Made by a program: the position numbers and the translations under genes. 64,000 nt of DNA from Salinigranum halophilum (GTDB lineage Archaea; Halobacteriota; Halobacteria; Halobacteriales; Haloferacaceae). Below, in pieces: positions 50,243 to 59,631 of this stretch. Within the stretch, counting starts at the first letter, position 1. Each line of letters starts with the position of its first letter. Below the pieces are notes generated by a model. The model was not told where the DNA came from. It worked only from the letters and a program-made list of their open reading frames with translations, and made no database searches. The stretch lies in assembly GCF_007004735.1 (NCBI RefSeq), contig NZ_SSNL01000003.1, positions 124,001 to 188,000 of the forward strand. The letters are read 5' to 3'.

Positions 50243-53200
50243 ATGGCGCAGGCCCCGCAGAATCAGGAACTGACAGAACGGTTCATCCAGTTCTACCGCA
50301 ACTACTACCGCGACGAGATCGGCCGTCTCGCCCAGCGGTATCCCAACGAGCAGCGCTCGCTCTACGTCGACTACAACGACCTCTACACCTTCGACCCCGA
50401 CCTCGCCGAGGACTACCTCGCGAAGCCCGACCAGCTCCAGCGGTACGCCGAAGAGGCGCTCAGACTGTACGACTTACCTGCCGATGTGAGTCTCGGACAG
50501 GCACACGTCCGCCTCACGAACATCCCCGACTCCATCGACATTCGGAACATCCGGGTCCACGACGACCACATCGGGAAGCTCGTCTCGGTGCAGGGTATCG
50601 TCCGCAAGGCCACGGACGTCCGCCCGAAGATCACCGAAGCCGCCTTCGAGTGCCAGCGCTGTGGGACGATGACGTACATCCCACAACAGGACAGCGGCTT
50701 CCAGGAGCCGCACGAGTGTCAGGGCTGTGAGCGCCAGGGGCCGTTCAGAGTCAACTTCGACCAGAGTGAGTTCGTCGACTCGCAGAAGATTCGCGTTCAG
50801 GAGTCGCCCGAGGACCTCAGGGGCGGAGAGACACCACAGAGCATCGACATCAACATCGAGGACGACATCACCGGCAAAGTCACCGCGGGCGACCACGTCA
50901 CACTCAACGGTGTCCTCCACATCGAACAGCAGACCTCGAACAACGAGAAGACGCCCATCTTCGACCTCTACATGGACGGCGTCTCCATCATCATCGAAGA
51001 CGAGGAGTTCGAGGACATGGAGATCACCGACGAGGACAAACAGGAGATCATCGAACTCTCCTCGCATCCGGACATCTACGACGAGATGGTCGCCTCCGTC
51101 GCCCCCTCCATCTACGGCTACGACCAGGAGAAGCTCTCGATGATTCTGCAGTTGTTCTCCGGCGTCACGAAGCGGCTCCCGGACGGTTCTCGTATCAGAG
51201 GAGACTTACACATGCTCCTCATCGGGGACCCTGGAACTGGCAAATCTCAGTTATTATCATATATCAGGCACATTGCCCCTCGTTCCGTCTACACCTCCGG
51301 GAAAGGCTCCAGTGCGGCCGGGCTCACTGCTGCGGCCGTCCGAGACGATTTCGGCGACGGCCAGCAGTGGACACTGGAGGCAGGGGCGCTCGTCCTCGCC
51401 GACAAGGGCATCGCGGCGGTGGACGAACTCGATAAGATGCGCTGTGTGACGGGTGATACGCTGGTACACCTCGCCAGTGGCGAGGTTCAGCGTATCGGCG
51501 AACTCGCCCGCACAGCAGCGGAGTCAGGAACTATCGAAGAACTGAGTAACGGCCGGACGATTCGTGACTTCGATGCGGACTTCGCCGCGTGGACGATGAC
51601 CGACGACGGAACGCTCGCCAAACGGCCTGTCACGGCAGTTCACGAGTACGAGGCTCCCGGCGACCTGACCGAAATCCGACTCCAGTCTGGTGAGTGCCTC
51701 ACTTCGACACACGACCATCCGTACTTCGTTTTCGAGGACGGGGAGCGAGTCGAACGTGCGGCAAGCGAGCTTACTGAGGGTGACTGGGTGTACGTCCCGC
51801 GTGAACTCCCCCACTCTGAGACAGACGGTGGGCAGGTGGTGGAAAACGCGCCAAGTGTTCGTCCCGGTGGGGATGTGGTTTGTCGTCCGGTTTCGGACGT
51901 GAAGACGGTTCCTTCGACGAACTCTGCGGACAGCACAAATGGAAAGCGACGCCAGACGAACGTCTACGACCTCACAGTGGATGGAACGCACAACTTCGTC
52001 GCCAACGGGATAATCGTCCACAACTCGGAAGACCGCTCGGCGATGCACGAAGCGCTCGAGCAGCAGTCGTACCACCCAGACACCGAGATCCTGCTCTCAG
52101 ACGGTCGCCGCGTGCGTATCGGCAAATTCGTCGATGCGCAGATGAGCGCTCACCCCGACGAGGTCGTCGACGGTGTCGACTGTGAGATTCTCCCTGTCGA
52201 TGATGCCGGCGTGCACTCGGTCGACTTCGAGACGAACGAGACGACGAAGCTCCCCATCGACCGGGTGAGTCGTCACGAGGCTCCCGACGAGTTCGTCCGA
52301 GTCGAGTTCTCCAACGGGCGGTCGGTCACCGTCACACCTGAACACCCGATGTTCGTCGATTCCAGTGGTGAGGTCGGCGTCGTCGACGCTCGCGACATCG
52401 AGGAAGGGGCGTTTGTCCCCGCCCCACGGAAACTCCCGAACTCGGGTGCTGCCGTCGCGTTCGACGACGAACCCCACGTCGGCAAGGAGCGCGACGTTGA
52501 CCTCCCGAACGAACTGACCGAAGGCCTGGCCGAGGCGCTGGGGTTTCTCGTTGCTGAGGGGCACTCGTATGCTGGTTCGTCTCACGAAGTCGGGTTCTCC
52601 AACCAAGACGAGCGGCTTCTCACGCGGATGGACCAGTTGATGACCGATGCGTTTGGACTCACGAGTACGGACACGACCAATGCCGCTGGGACCGTCACGA
52701 AGCGATGGGTGTCCACGGAGCTCTACCGATGGTTCGAGCGAAACGTCCCAGAGATGATGGCGACCGCCCGCGAGAAACGTATCCCTGCTCGGGTACTCGG
52801 TGCTTCTGAAGAACACATCCGGCGGTTCCTCGTCGGTGCGTTCGCCGGTGATGGTGGCGTCGAAAGCGAAGCGATGGCACTCTCGACGAGTTCGCGTGGA
52901 CTCGCGGACGACTACGCTGACGCCCTCGCGAAAATCGGTGTCGCGTCACGGATTCACTACAACTCTACCGAGGACTCGTGGAAGACTTATGTGATGGGTG
53001 ATTCGACCGAGCAGTTCGTCGAAGCCGTCGTTGAGCCTGCTGACGAACGGCACCAGAAGGCGATGGAGTTCGTCGACCGCAGCAATGGCTGTCGGCGTCA
53101 TCACGACGTGCTTCCGACGAGTGCTGCCCGCGAGATTCGAGAACTCCGGAAGCTAGTCGGTCTCAGACTCACTGGACAGTTCCGGCCGAACCTCGACGAG

Positions 53201-54502
53201 GAGTTCGGTGTTCGGATAGAAACCGTCGAGACACAACTCGCTGCGATTCATAACCGTATCGAGACGGTTCGTGACGGACTCGAAGACGCGGACGACCTGG
53301 AATCGCTCCGGTCGGTCGTTGGGTGGTCCGGTCGCCAACTCGCTGAGCGTGTCGACGGCATGACGACCAGCTCTGTCCACTACGCGGAGGCCGGTGGATA
53401 CAACCCAGAGGAGCGAGGTGAGATGTTACGCGAGGCGTCTAGTGCTGTCCTCGAAGCGCTCGACGAAGCTGAACGTCGTTCTGATGCGCTCGAGAAACGG
53501 TGTGACCTGCGTTTCTATCGAGTGACGAACGTCGAAACCGTGCCGAACACGGGTGAACACGAAACAGAGTGGGTGTACGACGTCACGGTCGAGCCCACGA
53601 ACACGTTCGTCAGTCAGGGCGTCGTCCTTCACAACTCTATCTCCATCTCGAAGGCCGGCATCAACGCCACCCTCAAATCCCGCTGTTCGCTCCTCGGCGC
53701 GGCGAACCCGAAATACGGCAGATTCGACCAGTACGAACCCATCGGGGAACAGATAGATCTCGAACCCGCGCTCATCTCGCGGTTCGACCTCATCTTCACC
53801 GTCACCGACCAGCCCGACCCCGAGAAGGACGGCGACCTCGCCGACCACATCCTCCAGACGAACTACGCGGGCGAGCTGAACACCCAGCGGACGCGGATGA
53901 CGAACTCGAACTTCACGCAGGAGGAGGTCGACGCGGCGACCGAAGAGGTCGAGCCGGCCATCGAGCCCGAACTCCTGCGGAAGTACATCGCCCACGCGAA
54001 ACGCAACTGCTATCCGACGATGACCGACGAGGCGCGGGCGGCCATCCGCGAGTTCTACGTCGACCTGCGGGCGAAGGGTGCCGACGAGGACGCCCCGGTC
54101 CCCGTCACGGCCCGGAAACTCGAGGCGCTCGTCCGCCTCGCCGAGGCCTCCGCCCGCGTCCGCCTCTCCGATACGGTCGAAGCGGAGGACGCCGAACGCG
54201 TCATCGCCATCGTGCGCTCCTGTCTGGAGGCCATCGGCGTCGACCCCGAAACCGGCGAATTCGACGCCGACGTCATCGAGACCGGACGGTCGAAGACCCA
54301 GCGCGACCGCATCAAGAACCTCAAAGGCCTCATCTCGGAACTCGAGAGCGAGTACGAGGAGGGCGCACCGCTCGACGAGGTGCTCGACCGCGCCGAGGTC
54401 GACCTCGGCCTCGACCGGTCGAAGGCCGAGGACGAACTCGAGAAGCTCCGGCGCAAGGGCGAGGTGTACGAGCCGCAGCAGAACCACCTGCGGACGACCT
54501 GA
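50243..54502 (+). CDS. mcm: Replicative DNA helicase MCM with two inteins
   Basis: The precursor is 1419 residues; removing inteins of 194 and 523 leaves 702, the usual archaeal MCM size. The N-terminal domain has the zinc pairs CQRC and CQGC (about 138-165). The AAA+ core has Walker A GDPGTGKS at residues 328-335 and Walker B GIAAVDELDKM at 389-399. Intein 1 follows at 401, the extein SEDRSAMHEALEQQ is only 14 residues, then comes intein 2 (609-1131), then SISISKAGINATLKSRCS and the arginine-finger region LISRFDL (1177-1183). A C-terminal winged helix ends the protein. MCM unwinds DNA at the replication fork as a hexamer. Confidence 0.97.
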   Translation: MAQAPQNQELTERFIQFYRNYYRDEIGRLAQRYPNEQRSLYVDYNDLYTFDPDLAEDYLAKPDQLQRYAEEALRLYDLPADVSLGQAHVRLTNIPDSIDIRNIRVHDDHIGKLVSVQGIVRKATDVRPKITEAAFECQRCGTMTYIPQQDSGFQEPHECQGCERQGPFRVNFDQSEFVDSQKIRVQESPEDLRGGETPQSIDINIEDDITGKVTAGDHVTLNGVLHIEQQTSNNEKTPIFDLYMDGVSIIIEDEEFEDMEITDEDKQEIIELSSHPDIYDEMVASVAPSIYGYDQEKLSMILQLFSGVTKRLPDGSRIRGDLHMLLIGDPGTGKSQLLSYIRHIAPRSVYTSGKGSSAAGLTAAAVRDDFGDGQQWTLEAGALVLADKGIAAVDELDKMRCVTGDTLVHLASGEVQRIGELARTAAESGTIEELSNGRTIRDFDADFAAWTMTDDGTLAKRPVTAVHEYEAPGDLTEIRLQSGECLTSTHDHPYFVFEDGERVERAASELTEGDWVYVPRELPHSETDGGQVVENAPSVRPGGDVVCRPVSDVKTVPSTNSADSTNGKRRQTNVYDLTVDGTHNFVANGIIVHNSEDRSAMHEALEQQSYHPDTEILLSDGRRVRIGKFVDAQMSAHPDEVVDGVDCEILPVDDAGVHSVDFETNETTKLPIDRVSRHEAPDEFVRVEFSNGRSVTVTPEHPMFVDSSGEVGVVDARDIEEGAFVPAPRKLPNSGAAVAFDDEPHVGKERDVDLPNELTEGLAEALGFLVAEGHSYAGSSHEVGFSNQDERLLTRMDQLMTDAFGLTSTDTTNAAGTVTKRWVSTELYRWFERNVPEMMATAREKRIPARVLGASEEHIRRFLVGAFAGDGGVESEAMALSTSSRGLADDYADALAKIGVASRIHYNSTEDSWKTYVMGDSTEQFVEAVVEPADERHQKAMEFVDRSNGCRRHHDVLPTSAAREIRELRKLVGLRLTGQFRPNLDEEFGVRIETVETQLAAIHNRIETVRDGLEDADDLESLRSVVGWSGRQLAERVDGMTTSSVHYAEAGGYNPEERGEMLREASSAVLEALDEAERRSDALEKRCDLRFYRVTNVETVPNTGEHETEWVYDVTVEPTNTFVSQGVVLHNSISISKAGINATLKSRCSLLGAANPKYGRFDQYEPIGEQIDLEPALISRFDLIFTVTDQPDPEKDGDLADHILQTNYAGELNTQRTRMTNSNFTQEEVDAATEEVEPAIEPELLRKYIAHAKRNCYPTMTDEARAAIREFYVDLRAKGADEDAPVPVTARKLEALVRLAEASARVRLSDTVEAEDAERVIAIVRSCLEAIGVDPETGEFDADVIETGRSKTQRDRIKNLKGLISELESEYEEGAPLDEVLDRAEVDLGLDRSKAEDELEKLRRKGEVYEPQQNHLRTT
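51443..52024 (+). mobile_element. MCM mini-intein (194 residues, no homing endonuclease)
   Basis: It begins at Cys401 (CVTGDTLVHLASGEV) right after DELDKMR and ends in NGIIVHN, with Ser as +1 extein residue. Splicing blocks are visible: block A (CVTGDTLV), block B with THDHPYF, and blocks F/G VYDLTVDGTHNFVANGIIVHN. No LAGLIDADG or HNH motif is present; the middle contains only a linker. Codon use is less GC-skewed than the exteins. The position just behind Walker B means activity depends on splicing. Confidence 0.93.
52067..53635 (+). mobile_element. MCM intein with LAGLIDADG homing endonuclease (523 residues)
   Basis: It begins at Ser609 (SYHPDTEILLSDGRRVR) and ends QGVVLHN, +1 Ser. Splicing block B is VTPEHPMFV; blocks F/G are VYDVTVEPTNTFVSQGVVLHN. 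Between them is a LAGLIDADG endonuclease with two dodecapeptides, LGFLVAEGH (52530-52560 region) and LVGAFAGDGGV (52830-52860 region). Ser, not Cys, is the first residue. The 14-residue extein between the two inteins is extremely short, so both must splice accurately from the same precursor. Confidence 0.93.
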
Positions 54503-54576
54503 GCGACCCTCGCCGCAAGGGGCTTGGGCCGGCGGACGCTAGCTATATGCCCTCATAGTACCATCTGGTCTGACAT

Positions 54577-54807
54577 ATGGTGGACGAACGAACGGTCGAC
54601 GACGTGGCGGAGAAGGTCAGACACCGCGTCGAAGACGGCCTCGTCGACGGGGTCTCCGACACCGACCTCGAACAGATCATCGGCGAGACGCTCGCGGTGT
54701 TGGAGGAGGAGCCTCCGGCCACGTTCGACCCGGGAGACCGGGACGAGGACGTCGAAGAGAAGGGACTCGACCCGGGGAACGGTAACGGCGACGAGGACTA
54801 TGTGTAG
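54577..54807 (+). CDS. Small acidic protein
   Basis: A 76-residue, strongly acidic protein: an amphipathic helix (VDDVAEKVRHRVEDGLVDGV) followed by ETLAVLEEEPP and a Gly/Asp-rich tail. No family recognised. AGCTATATGC (about 54541-54550) about 30 bases upstream is a plausible promoter, so it is its own unit after mcm. Confidence 0.55.
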   Translation: MVDERTVDDVAEKVRHRVEDGLVDGVSDTDLEQIIGETLAVLEEEPPATFDPGDRDEDVEEKGLDPGNGNGDEDYV

Positions 54808-54852
54808 CTCGCGGGTGCGGACGTTCGCACTCACACCGGCGTTTTGAGCCTC

Positions 54853-56190
54853 ATGCAACTCGACCTCCTCGGGCAGTTACTCGGCGGTGAACTCCTGTTC
54901 CTTCTGGCGCTCCTCCCGGGGTTCATCGCGACCCAGCTGTTCATCTGGCAGAGCGGCGTCCGCGTCCGCGAGGGGACGCTCGAACGCGTCGCCTGGAGCC
55001 TCGGTGTCGGCGTCGTCTCCGCTCCGTTCCTGCTGGTCGTCGCTCCCTTGCTGGTCGCTGGGATTCCCATCCCGCCGGTCGTCCGGGTCGCCGGCGGGGT
55101 GCTCCTCTACGGCCTCGTGCTGGGCGTGGCCGCCCTCGTGGGCCTCACGCTCGGCCAGCGGTACCGCGAGGAGTTCCACGAGCGGTACGACGCGCACCCA
55201 TCGCTCGAGACCGCCTGGGCGTTCCTCCACCTCCGGACACCGCGCGGCTTCGCCCGCGTTCGCACCAAGAGCGGCGAGGAGTTCGTCGGACAGGTCCGTT
55301 TCGTCGGGAAGGCCCTCCCGAACGACGATATCGACGCGCGCGACATCCTCCTCTCGTCGCCGCGCCGACTGGACGTCACCGACGAGTCACCCGCGATTCC
55401 GTACGCCACGCGCCTCGGCGAGTACCTCTATCTCACCGGTAGCGACATCCACCGCCTGCACGTCGACGCCGACCTCCGGTACCCCTCGGACACGTCGGTG
55501 CTCGCGTGGCTGGTCGACATCCTCACCGACGAGGAGGATGAGTCCGACGAGGGGTGTGATGACGGCGAGCGCGACGCCTCCGAGACGGGCCGAGCCGACG
55601 CCGGTGACGCCGCCGCTCCCCCGTCCGAACCGCACGTCGTCGTCGGCCCCGACCCGCCGACACTGGTCGAGCAAGAGGGGGGACGCGCCGCCGAGGTGAC
55701 TGTCACGAACGACGGCGACGCGGCCGCACGGGCCGTCGAGGTCCACGTCCGACTCGTCGACGACGCCGGGTTGCTGCGCGGGATGAGCCACCGGGCGTTC
55801 GACGAACTCGTCCCAGGCGCGTCGCAGCGCTTCCGACTCACCTTCGCGGGCGAGAGTCGGGCCTCCCTCCGGCCGGTGGTCGACGTCACACTCCGGTCGA
55901 CGCTCCAGATTCTCGCCCCGCCGACGCTCTCACAGGAGGGCGAGTGGTGGTGCGCCACCGCGACGGTCCGCAACGTCTCCGGTCACCACGTCCGATACGG
56001 CGAACTCGTCGTCCGTTTCTACACCGCGGACGGGACCTCGCTGGGGCGCGCCCGCGGCTACGTCGAAGACGTACGAATCGGTGACCAGGCGCGGATTCGC
56101 GTTCCGACCCGCGTCTCGGGCGGGGGGACTGTAACCCACTGCCGTTACGGTATCGGACGCGTCTGGACCGCCTCGTCGGCGTCGTCGTGA
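54853..56190 (+). CDS. Membrane protein with DUF6338-like N-terminus and FxLYD-like C-terminus
   Basis: A 445-residue protein. Helices at about 10-30, 42-65 and 75-100 form the membrane part, beginning LLFLLALLPGFIATQLFIW. A soluble part with TKSGEEFVGQVRFV and DVTDESPAI looks like a small beta-barrel. An acidic linker (about 225-255) precedes two beta-sandwich modules (about 255-440), the last of FxLYD type (CATATVRNVSGHHVRYGELVVRFY...RGYVEDVRIG). The function is unknown. ATG 54853 is preferred over TTG 54844. Confidence 0.6.
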   Translation: MQLDLLGQLLGGELLFLLALLPGFIATQLFIWQSGVRVREGTLERVAWSLGVGVVSAPFLLVVAPLLVAGIPIPPVVRVAGGVLLYGLVLGVAALVGLTLGQRYREEFHERYDAHPSLETAWAFLHLRTPRGFARVRTKSGEEFVGQVRFVGKALPNDDIDARDILLSSPRRLDVTDESPAIPYATRLGEYLYLTGSDIHRLHVDADLRYPSDTSVLAWLVDILTDEEDESDEGCDDGERDASETGRADAGDAAAPPSEPHVVVGPDPPTLVEQEGGRAAEVTVTNDGDAAARAVEVHVRLVDDAGLLRGMSHRAFDELVPGASQRFRLTFAGESRASLRPVVDVTLRSTLQILAPPTLSQEGEWWCATATVRNVSGHHVRYGELVVRFYTADGTSLGRARGYVEDVRIGDQARIRVPTRVSGGGTVTHCRYGIGRVWTASSASS

Positions 56191-56282
56191 GACGGTCCTC
56201 GCGCCGCTGTCGTGTCTGACCGGGCCGTCTCGTCGGCTTGCCACTGGCTATTTATGCTCGCGCACGGTGAGGTGGGGTGACG

Positions 56283-56567
56283 ATGGACCGCATCTCCGCG
56301 CTTCGGAACATCGAGGACGCGCTCCGGGCGTTCGAGCGCGGCGACGTCGACCTCGCCGCGACGGAACGACAGGTGGTGAACGTCCTGCGCACCTACGCGA
56401 CCGACTTCGAGGGGGAAGACGACCTGGCCGCGTACCGCTCTAGCGGCGACGAGCGTGCGGACGGACTCGTCGTCGTCGCCACGTCCGCCGCAGAGGCCGA
56501 AGCTCGCGTCAGAGACCTCCTCGACGCGGGTGAGGAACTGGCGGTCACCGTCGAGCGACTCGGCTGA
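56283..56567 (+). CDS. Conserved haloarchaeal protein, 94 residues
   Basis: A small helical protein (RISALRNIEDALRAFERGDVDL) followed by an alpha/beta part with DGLVVVATSAAEAEARV and TVERLG. GAGGTGG and GGTGA precede ATG 56283. No function is known. It begins a same-strand run of genes leading to a MinD-like ATPase at 58823 and may belong to that set. Confidence 0.6.
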   Translation: MDRISALRNIEDALRAFERGDVDLAATERQVVNVLRTYATDFEGEDDLAAYRSSGDERADGLVVVATSAAEAEARVRDLLDAGEELAVTVERLG

Positions 56568-56635
56568 CTCCCTCGTTATCTGTCGCGATACTCGCGGCGC
56601 GAACGTTTTGACCGCGTCCATACATTCGACGTCCT

Positions 56636-56974
56636 GTGCTGCTCGTGGTGACCTACTCACACCCGGCCCGAACGTCGCTCCGCAACGTGTGTCGGACTCA
56701 CGACGAGACCGTCGTCCGCCGGTTCGGCCGCGCGGCGCTCTTCGACGACACCCACTTCGGTGCGTTCCTCGCGCTCCGCCTCGTCGAGAAACACGGCGTG
56801 GACGTCCACGTCGAACTGACCCGTCCGTTGAACGAGTTCGCCGACGTTCCAGACGTGGTGCGCGAGGCCGCCTGCGCGTACGAGAACCGTGACTCGCCGA
56901 GCACGCCGTACCACGCGTTCGCCCGCGACACCGAGCACCCGTCGCCGTCGGCGCTCCGCGAGCGAGAGCTGTGA
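56636..56974 (+). CDS. Conserved haloarchaeal protein, 112 residues
   Basis: A small alpha/beta protein starting with GTG 56636 (LLVVTYSHPARTSLRNVCRTH). Its sequence ends FARDTEHPSPSALREREL. No known domain. The next gene's GTG overlaps its stop (GTGA), so the two are coupled. Confidence 0.6.
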   Translation: MLLVVTYSHPARTSLRNVCRTHDETVVRRFGRAALFDDTHFGAFLALRLVEKHGVDVHVELTRPLNEFADVPDVVREAACAYENRDSPSTPYHAFARDTEHPSPSALREREL

Positions 56975-57876
56975 GCTTCGTCCCGACACGGGTTCCCGCC
57001 CCGCCGCGTCGCCCCGGCACCGTCGCCGTGACCGTCGGTGACGTCTCGCACCGCGGGCGGGCGGTCGACCTTCGCGGGACAGGCGTCTCACCCGAGGAAC
57101 TCGTCGCCGCCGTTCACACGGCGTCGACCCCCGGCGCGACCGTTCGCCGACCGGAACTGCCGGTCGACTGTGAGCGCGCTGGACCCGTTCACGCGCACGT
57201 CTCTCGGATTCCACCCCGCTCGTTCGACCTCCGAGACGCGCTCGTCGCCGCCGCCCGCTCGCACGGACTCGTCCCGTCCGCCGCCCGCCCACTCGAACGC
57301 GCTCGCGCGGAACTCGCCGCGGCGTCGGCCGACCTCGACACCGTCGACCTGTCGTCGGCGAAGCGGCGCGTCGCCGACGCCGGGACGAGAGCGCGCCGGC
57401 TCGACGAGCGAGTCGCGACGCTTCGTGGCCGGCTGGAGGCGCTCAGAGAGGTCGGTGCCGACACGTCGGTCGTCGAGGCCGACCTCGCCGAGGCGGTGGC
57501 GTCGCTCACCGAGGTCGAGACCGAGCGCATCGCCGCCGACCAGCGACTCGCACAGGTCGAACGTGCTGCCCGCGCCGCACGCGACGGCAGGGAACGACGT
57601 CTCCACCTCGCCGACCACGTCGCGAACCTGCGACGACGGGCCCGTCGCGAACTCGTCTCCGCGGTGTTCGACGACTTCGCCGTCGCGCTCGCCACGCTCC
57701 CGGGCGACGCCGAGGTGGGTGACGACCCGGCATCGTACCGGGGGGATGCTACCACCGCCGCACTCGCAGTCGCACGCCTCGCTCGCGTCGCGGCCCCGCT
57801 CGTGGTCTCCGCCGACCGCTTCGGCTCGCCGGCCGAGGCTGCCACACGACTCGACGCGCCGGTCATCCGGGTGTGA
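56971..57876 (+). CDS. Conserved haloarchaeal protein with central coiled coil
   Basis: A 301-residue protein. An N-terminal alpha/beta part (about 1-100) precedes a long Ala/Arg/Glu-rich coiled coil (about 105-225), then a C-terminal helical region (RRRARRELVSAVFDDFAVALATLPGDAEV). No signal peptide or membrane helix is evident. It is coupled to the gene before it. Its role is unknown; a scaffold or partner for the MinD-like ATPase downstream is one possibility. Confidence 0.6.
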   Translation: MSFVPTRVPAPPRRPGTVAVTVGDVSHRGRAVDLRGTGVSPEELVAAVHTASTPGATVRRPELPVDCERAGPVHAHVSRIPPRSFDLRDALVAAARSHGLVPSAARPLERARAELAAASADLDTVDLSSAKRRVADAGTRARRLDERVATLRGRLEALREVGADTSVVEADLAEAVASLTEVETERIAADQRLAQVERAARAARDGRERRLHLADHVANLRRRARRELVSAVFDDFAVALATLPGDAEVGDDPASYRGDATTAALAVARLARVAAPLVVSADRFGSPAEAATRLDAPVIRV

Positions 57877-57917
57877 ACGACCGCTGATTCATATGGGGGG
57901 AGGCAGCCAGGTGGTGT

Positions 57918-58826
57918 ATGACTCATCCGTCGGATCCGACGCCGGTGACGGACCCCGCCGGCGACAGACTGCCTGCCGACGCCGACACGGTCGACCGCGA
58001 CACGTGCGGTTCGCTCCGTGCCGGCCTCCTCACGGCCGAGTGGCACGTCTCCCGCGCCGCGGACGCGACGCTCGTGACCGTTCGCGTGCACAACACGCAC
58101 ACGGCACCTCGCGAGGTCCGTCTCGAGAACCGCCTCGATGTCCCGGTGCGTCCGCCGCGTCGTCACGGCGTCGCCGAAGCGGGGTGGGACGACGACGGGG
58201 TCACGCGGCGCGTCCCCGGTGGCGCGAGCGTGTCGCTCGGATACGCGTGCCACGCCCCACCGGAGACGCCACCGGTCGCCGTCGACGACCGGCCCGTCGG
58301 TGATTCGGACGACGCATCCCCGGTCGACCGGGCGCTCCGGTCGCTCGGCGACCACGCGCCACCGCGAGCCGTCGTCCTGTCGCAGTCGGTCGACGAGGTC
58401 GACCCCCCCGGCGACCAGCCGTCGACGGCGTCGCCCGGAGACAGCGTCGACACGGGTGACCGTTCGGCTCGACGCTCGACGGAGACCAGTCCCCGCAGCG
58501 TCGACGAGCGCGCGGCCGAGTCGAAGGGGCAAGCGACCGCTCGGGGCTCCGGGACGTCCGACTCACCGGAGCACTCCGTTCCGACGGTCGTCGCGGCGTG
58601 GTTCCGAGCCGTCGAGGCTCGCCTGGAGACCGCCGACAGGCTCGCCGGTACCGTCCCCGAGGCGACACCGGTCGTCGCCGCCGTCGGCGGTCGTGCCGGA
58701 ATCGACGTGCTCGAGACGACGCTCGAGGCCGACGCTGCCGCGCTCGCTCGGGTCGCGGCTCGCGCGGACGACCTCGCGGCTCGCATCGACGCGACGGACG
58801 TACCCGATCTGGGGGAACCGCGGTGA
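57918..58826 (+). CDS. Conserved haloarchaeal protein, 302 residues
   Basis: An N-terminal beta-rich part (about 30-110, with VTVRVHNTHTAPREVRLENRLDVPVRPPRR) looks like an Ig-like or CARDB-like sandwich. A long disordered Ser/Pro/Asp-rich linker (about 120-205) and an Ala-rich helical end (about 215-300) follow. Its stop overlaps the GTG start of the MinD-like gene, so they are translationally coupled. Function unknown. Confidence 0.6.
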   Translation: MTHPSDPTPVTDPAGDRLPADADTVDRDTCGSLRAGLLTAEWHVSRAADATLVTVRVHNTHTAPREVRLENRLDVPVRPPRRHGVAEAGWDDDGVTRRVPGGASVSLGYACHAPPETPPVAVDDRPVGDSDDASPVDRALRSLGDHAPPRAVVLSQSVDEVDPPGDQPSTASPGDSVDTGDRSARRSTETSPRSVDERAAESKGQATARGSGTSDSPEHSVPTVVAAWFRAVEARLETADRLAGTVPEATPVVAAVGGRAGIDVLETTLEADAAALARVAARADDLAARIDATDVPDLGEPR

Positions 58827-59518
58827 TCCTCGCCGTGGCCGGCGGGAAAGGCGGTGTCGGCAAGTCGACCGTCGCGTACAACCTCGGTGCCGCCCTCTCG
58901 GAGCCGGACTCGGCGTCGACCGAGGCCCACCGAGCGGTCGTCGTCGACGCCGACCTCGGCATGGCGAACCTCCCGTTCGGACGCGGGCCGGACCTCCACG
59001 ACGTCCTCGCCAGCCGCGCGTGCCCGCTCGAGGCGGTCCGTCACGGTGCCGTCTCGGTCCTGCCGTGCGGGCGCTCGCTCGCCGGTGCCCGGGCGGTCGA
59101 CCTGCGACGCCTCGCCGACGCCGCTCGTGCGGTCGAGCGGGAGTACGGTGACGTCGTCATCGACTGCCCCGCGGGGATGCGCTCCGACGCCGGCGTCCCG
59201 CTGGCCGTCGCCGACGCCTGTCTCCTGGTCACTACTCCCGACCCGTTCGCTGTCGCCGACGTGGTTCGGACGCGCGAACTCGCCCGCGAACTCGACTGTG
59301 GGCTCGTCGCCGTGGTTCTCAACCGTGCCGCCGACGCCACCGGGCGAACCGTCGAGACGTTCGAGCGACTCCTCGGCGCACCGGTCACGCGACTGCCGAC
59401 CGACGCGGCGCTCGCGCAGTCGCTGGACGGGGGTCGCCCGCCCGCCGCCGACGGGGCGCACCCGCTCGCCGACCGGTTCGCTCGGCTCGCCGAGGCTGTC
59501 GACGCGGTTCGGTGCTGA
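58823..59518 (+). CDS. MinD/ParA-family ATPase
   Basis: A 231-residue ATPase with the deviant Walker A AGGKGGVGKST (about 6-16), switch I region VVDADLGMANL and switch II DVVIDCPAGM. These belong to MinD/ParA proteins that form nucleotide-dependent dimers and position cellular structures or DNA. It lacks the C-terminal amphipathic membrane helix of bacterial MinD. It starts with GTG inside the previous stop (GTGA). The upstream conserved genes may provide its partners. Confidence 0.88.
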   Translation: MILAVAGGKGGVGKSTVAYNLGAALSEPDSASTEAHRAVVVDADLGMANLPFGRGPDLHDVLASRACPLEAVRHGAVSVLPCGRSLAGARAVDLRRLADAARAVEREYGDVVIDCPAGMRSDAGVPLAVADACLLVTTPDPFAVADVVRTRELARELDCGLVAVVLNRAADATGRTVETFERLLGAPVTRLPTDAALAQSLDGGRPPAADGAHPLADRFARLAEAVDAVRC

Positions 59519-59631
59519 CTCGGCACGTGCCGTTCGGCGACGCGGCGTGAGCGCGAGACGAGTGGCTCGACGACGCAACGGACGTGAGAAATCGGGTGTC
59601 GACCAGCGCTCGCAACCGCTCGCTCTCGTGT

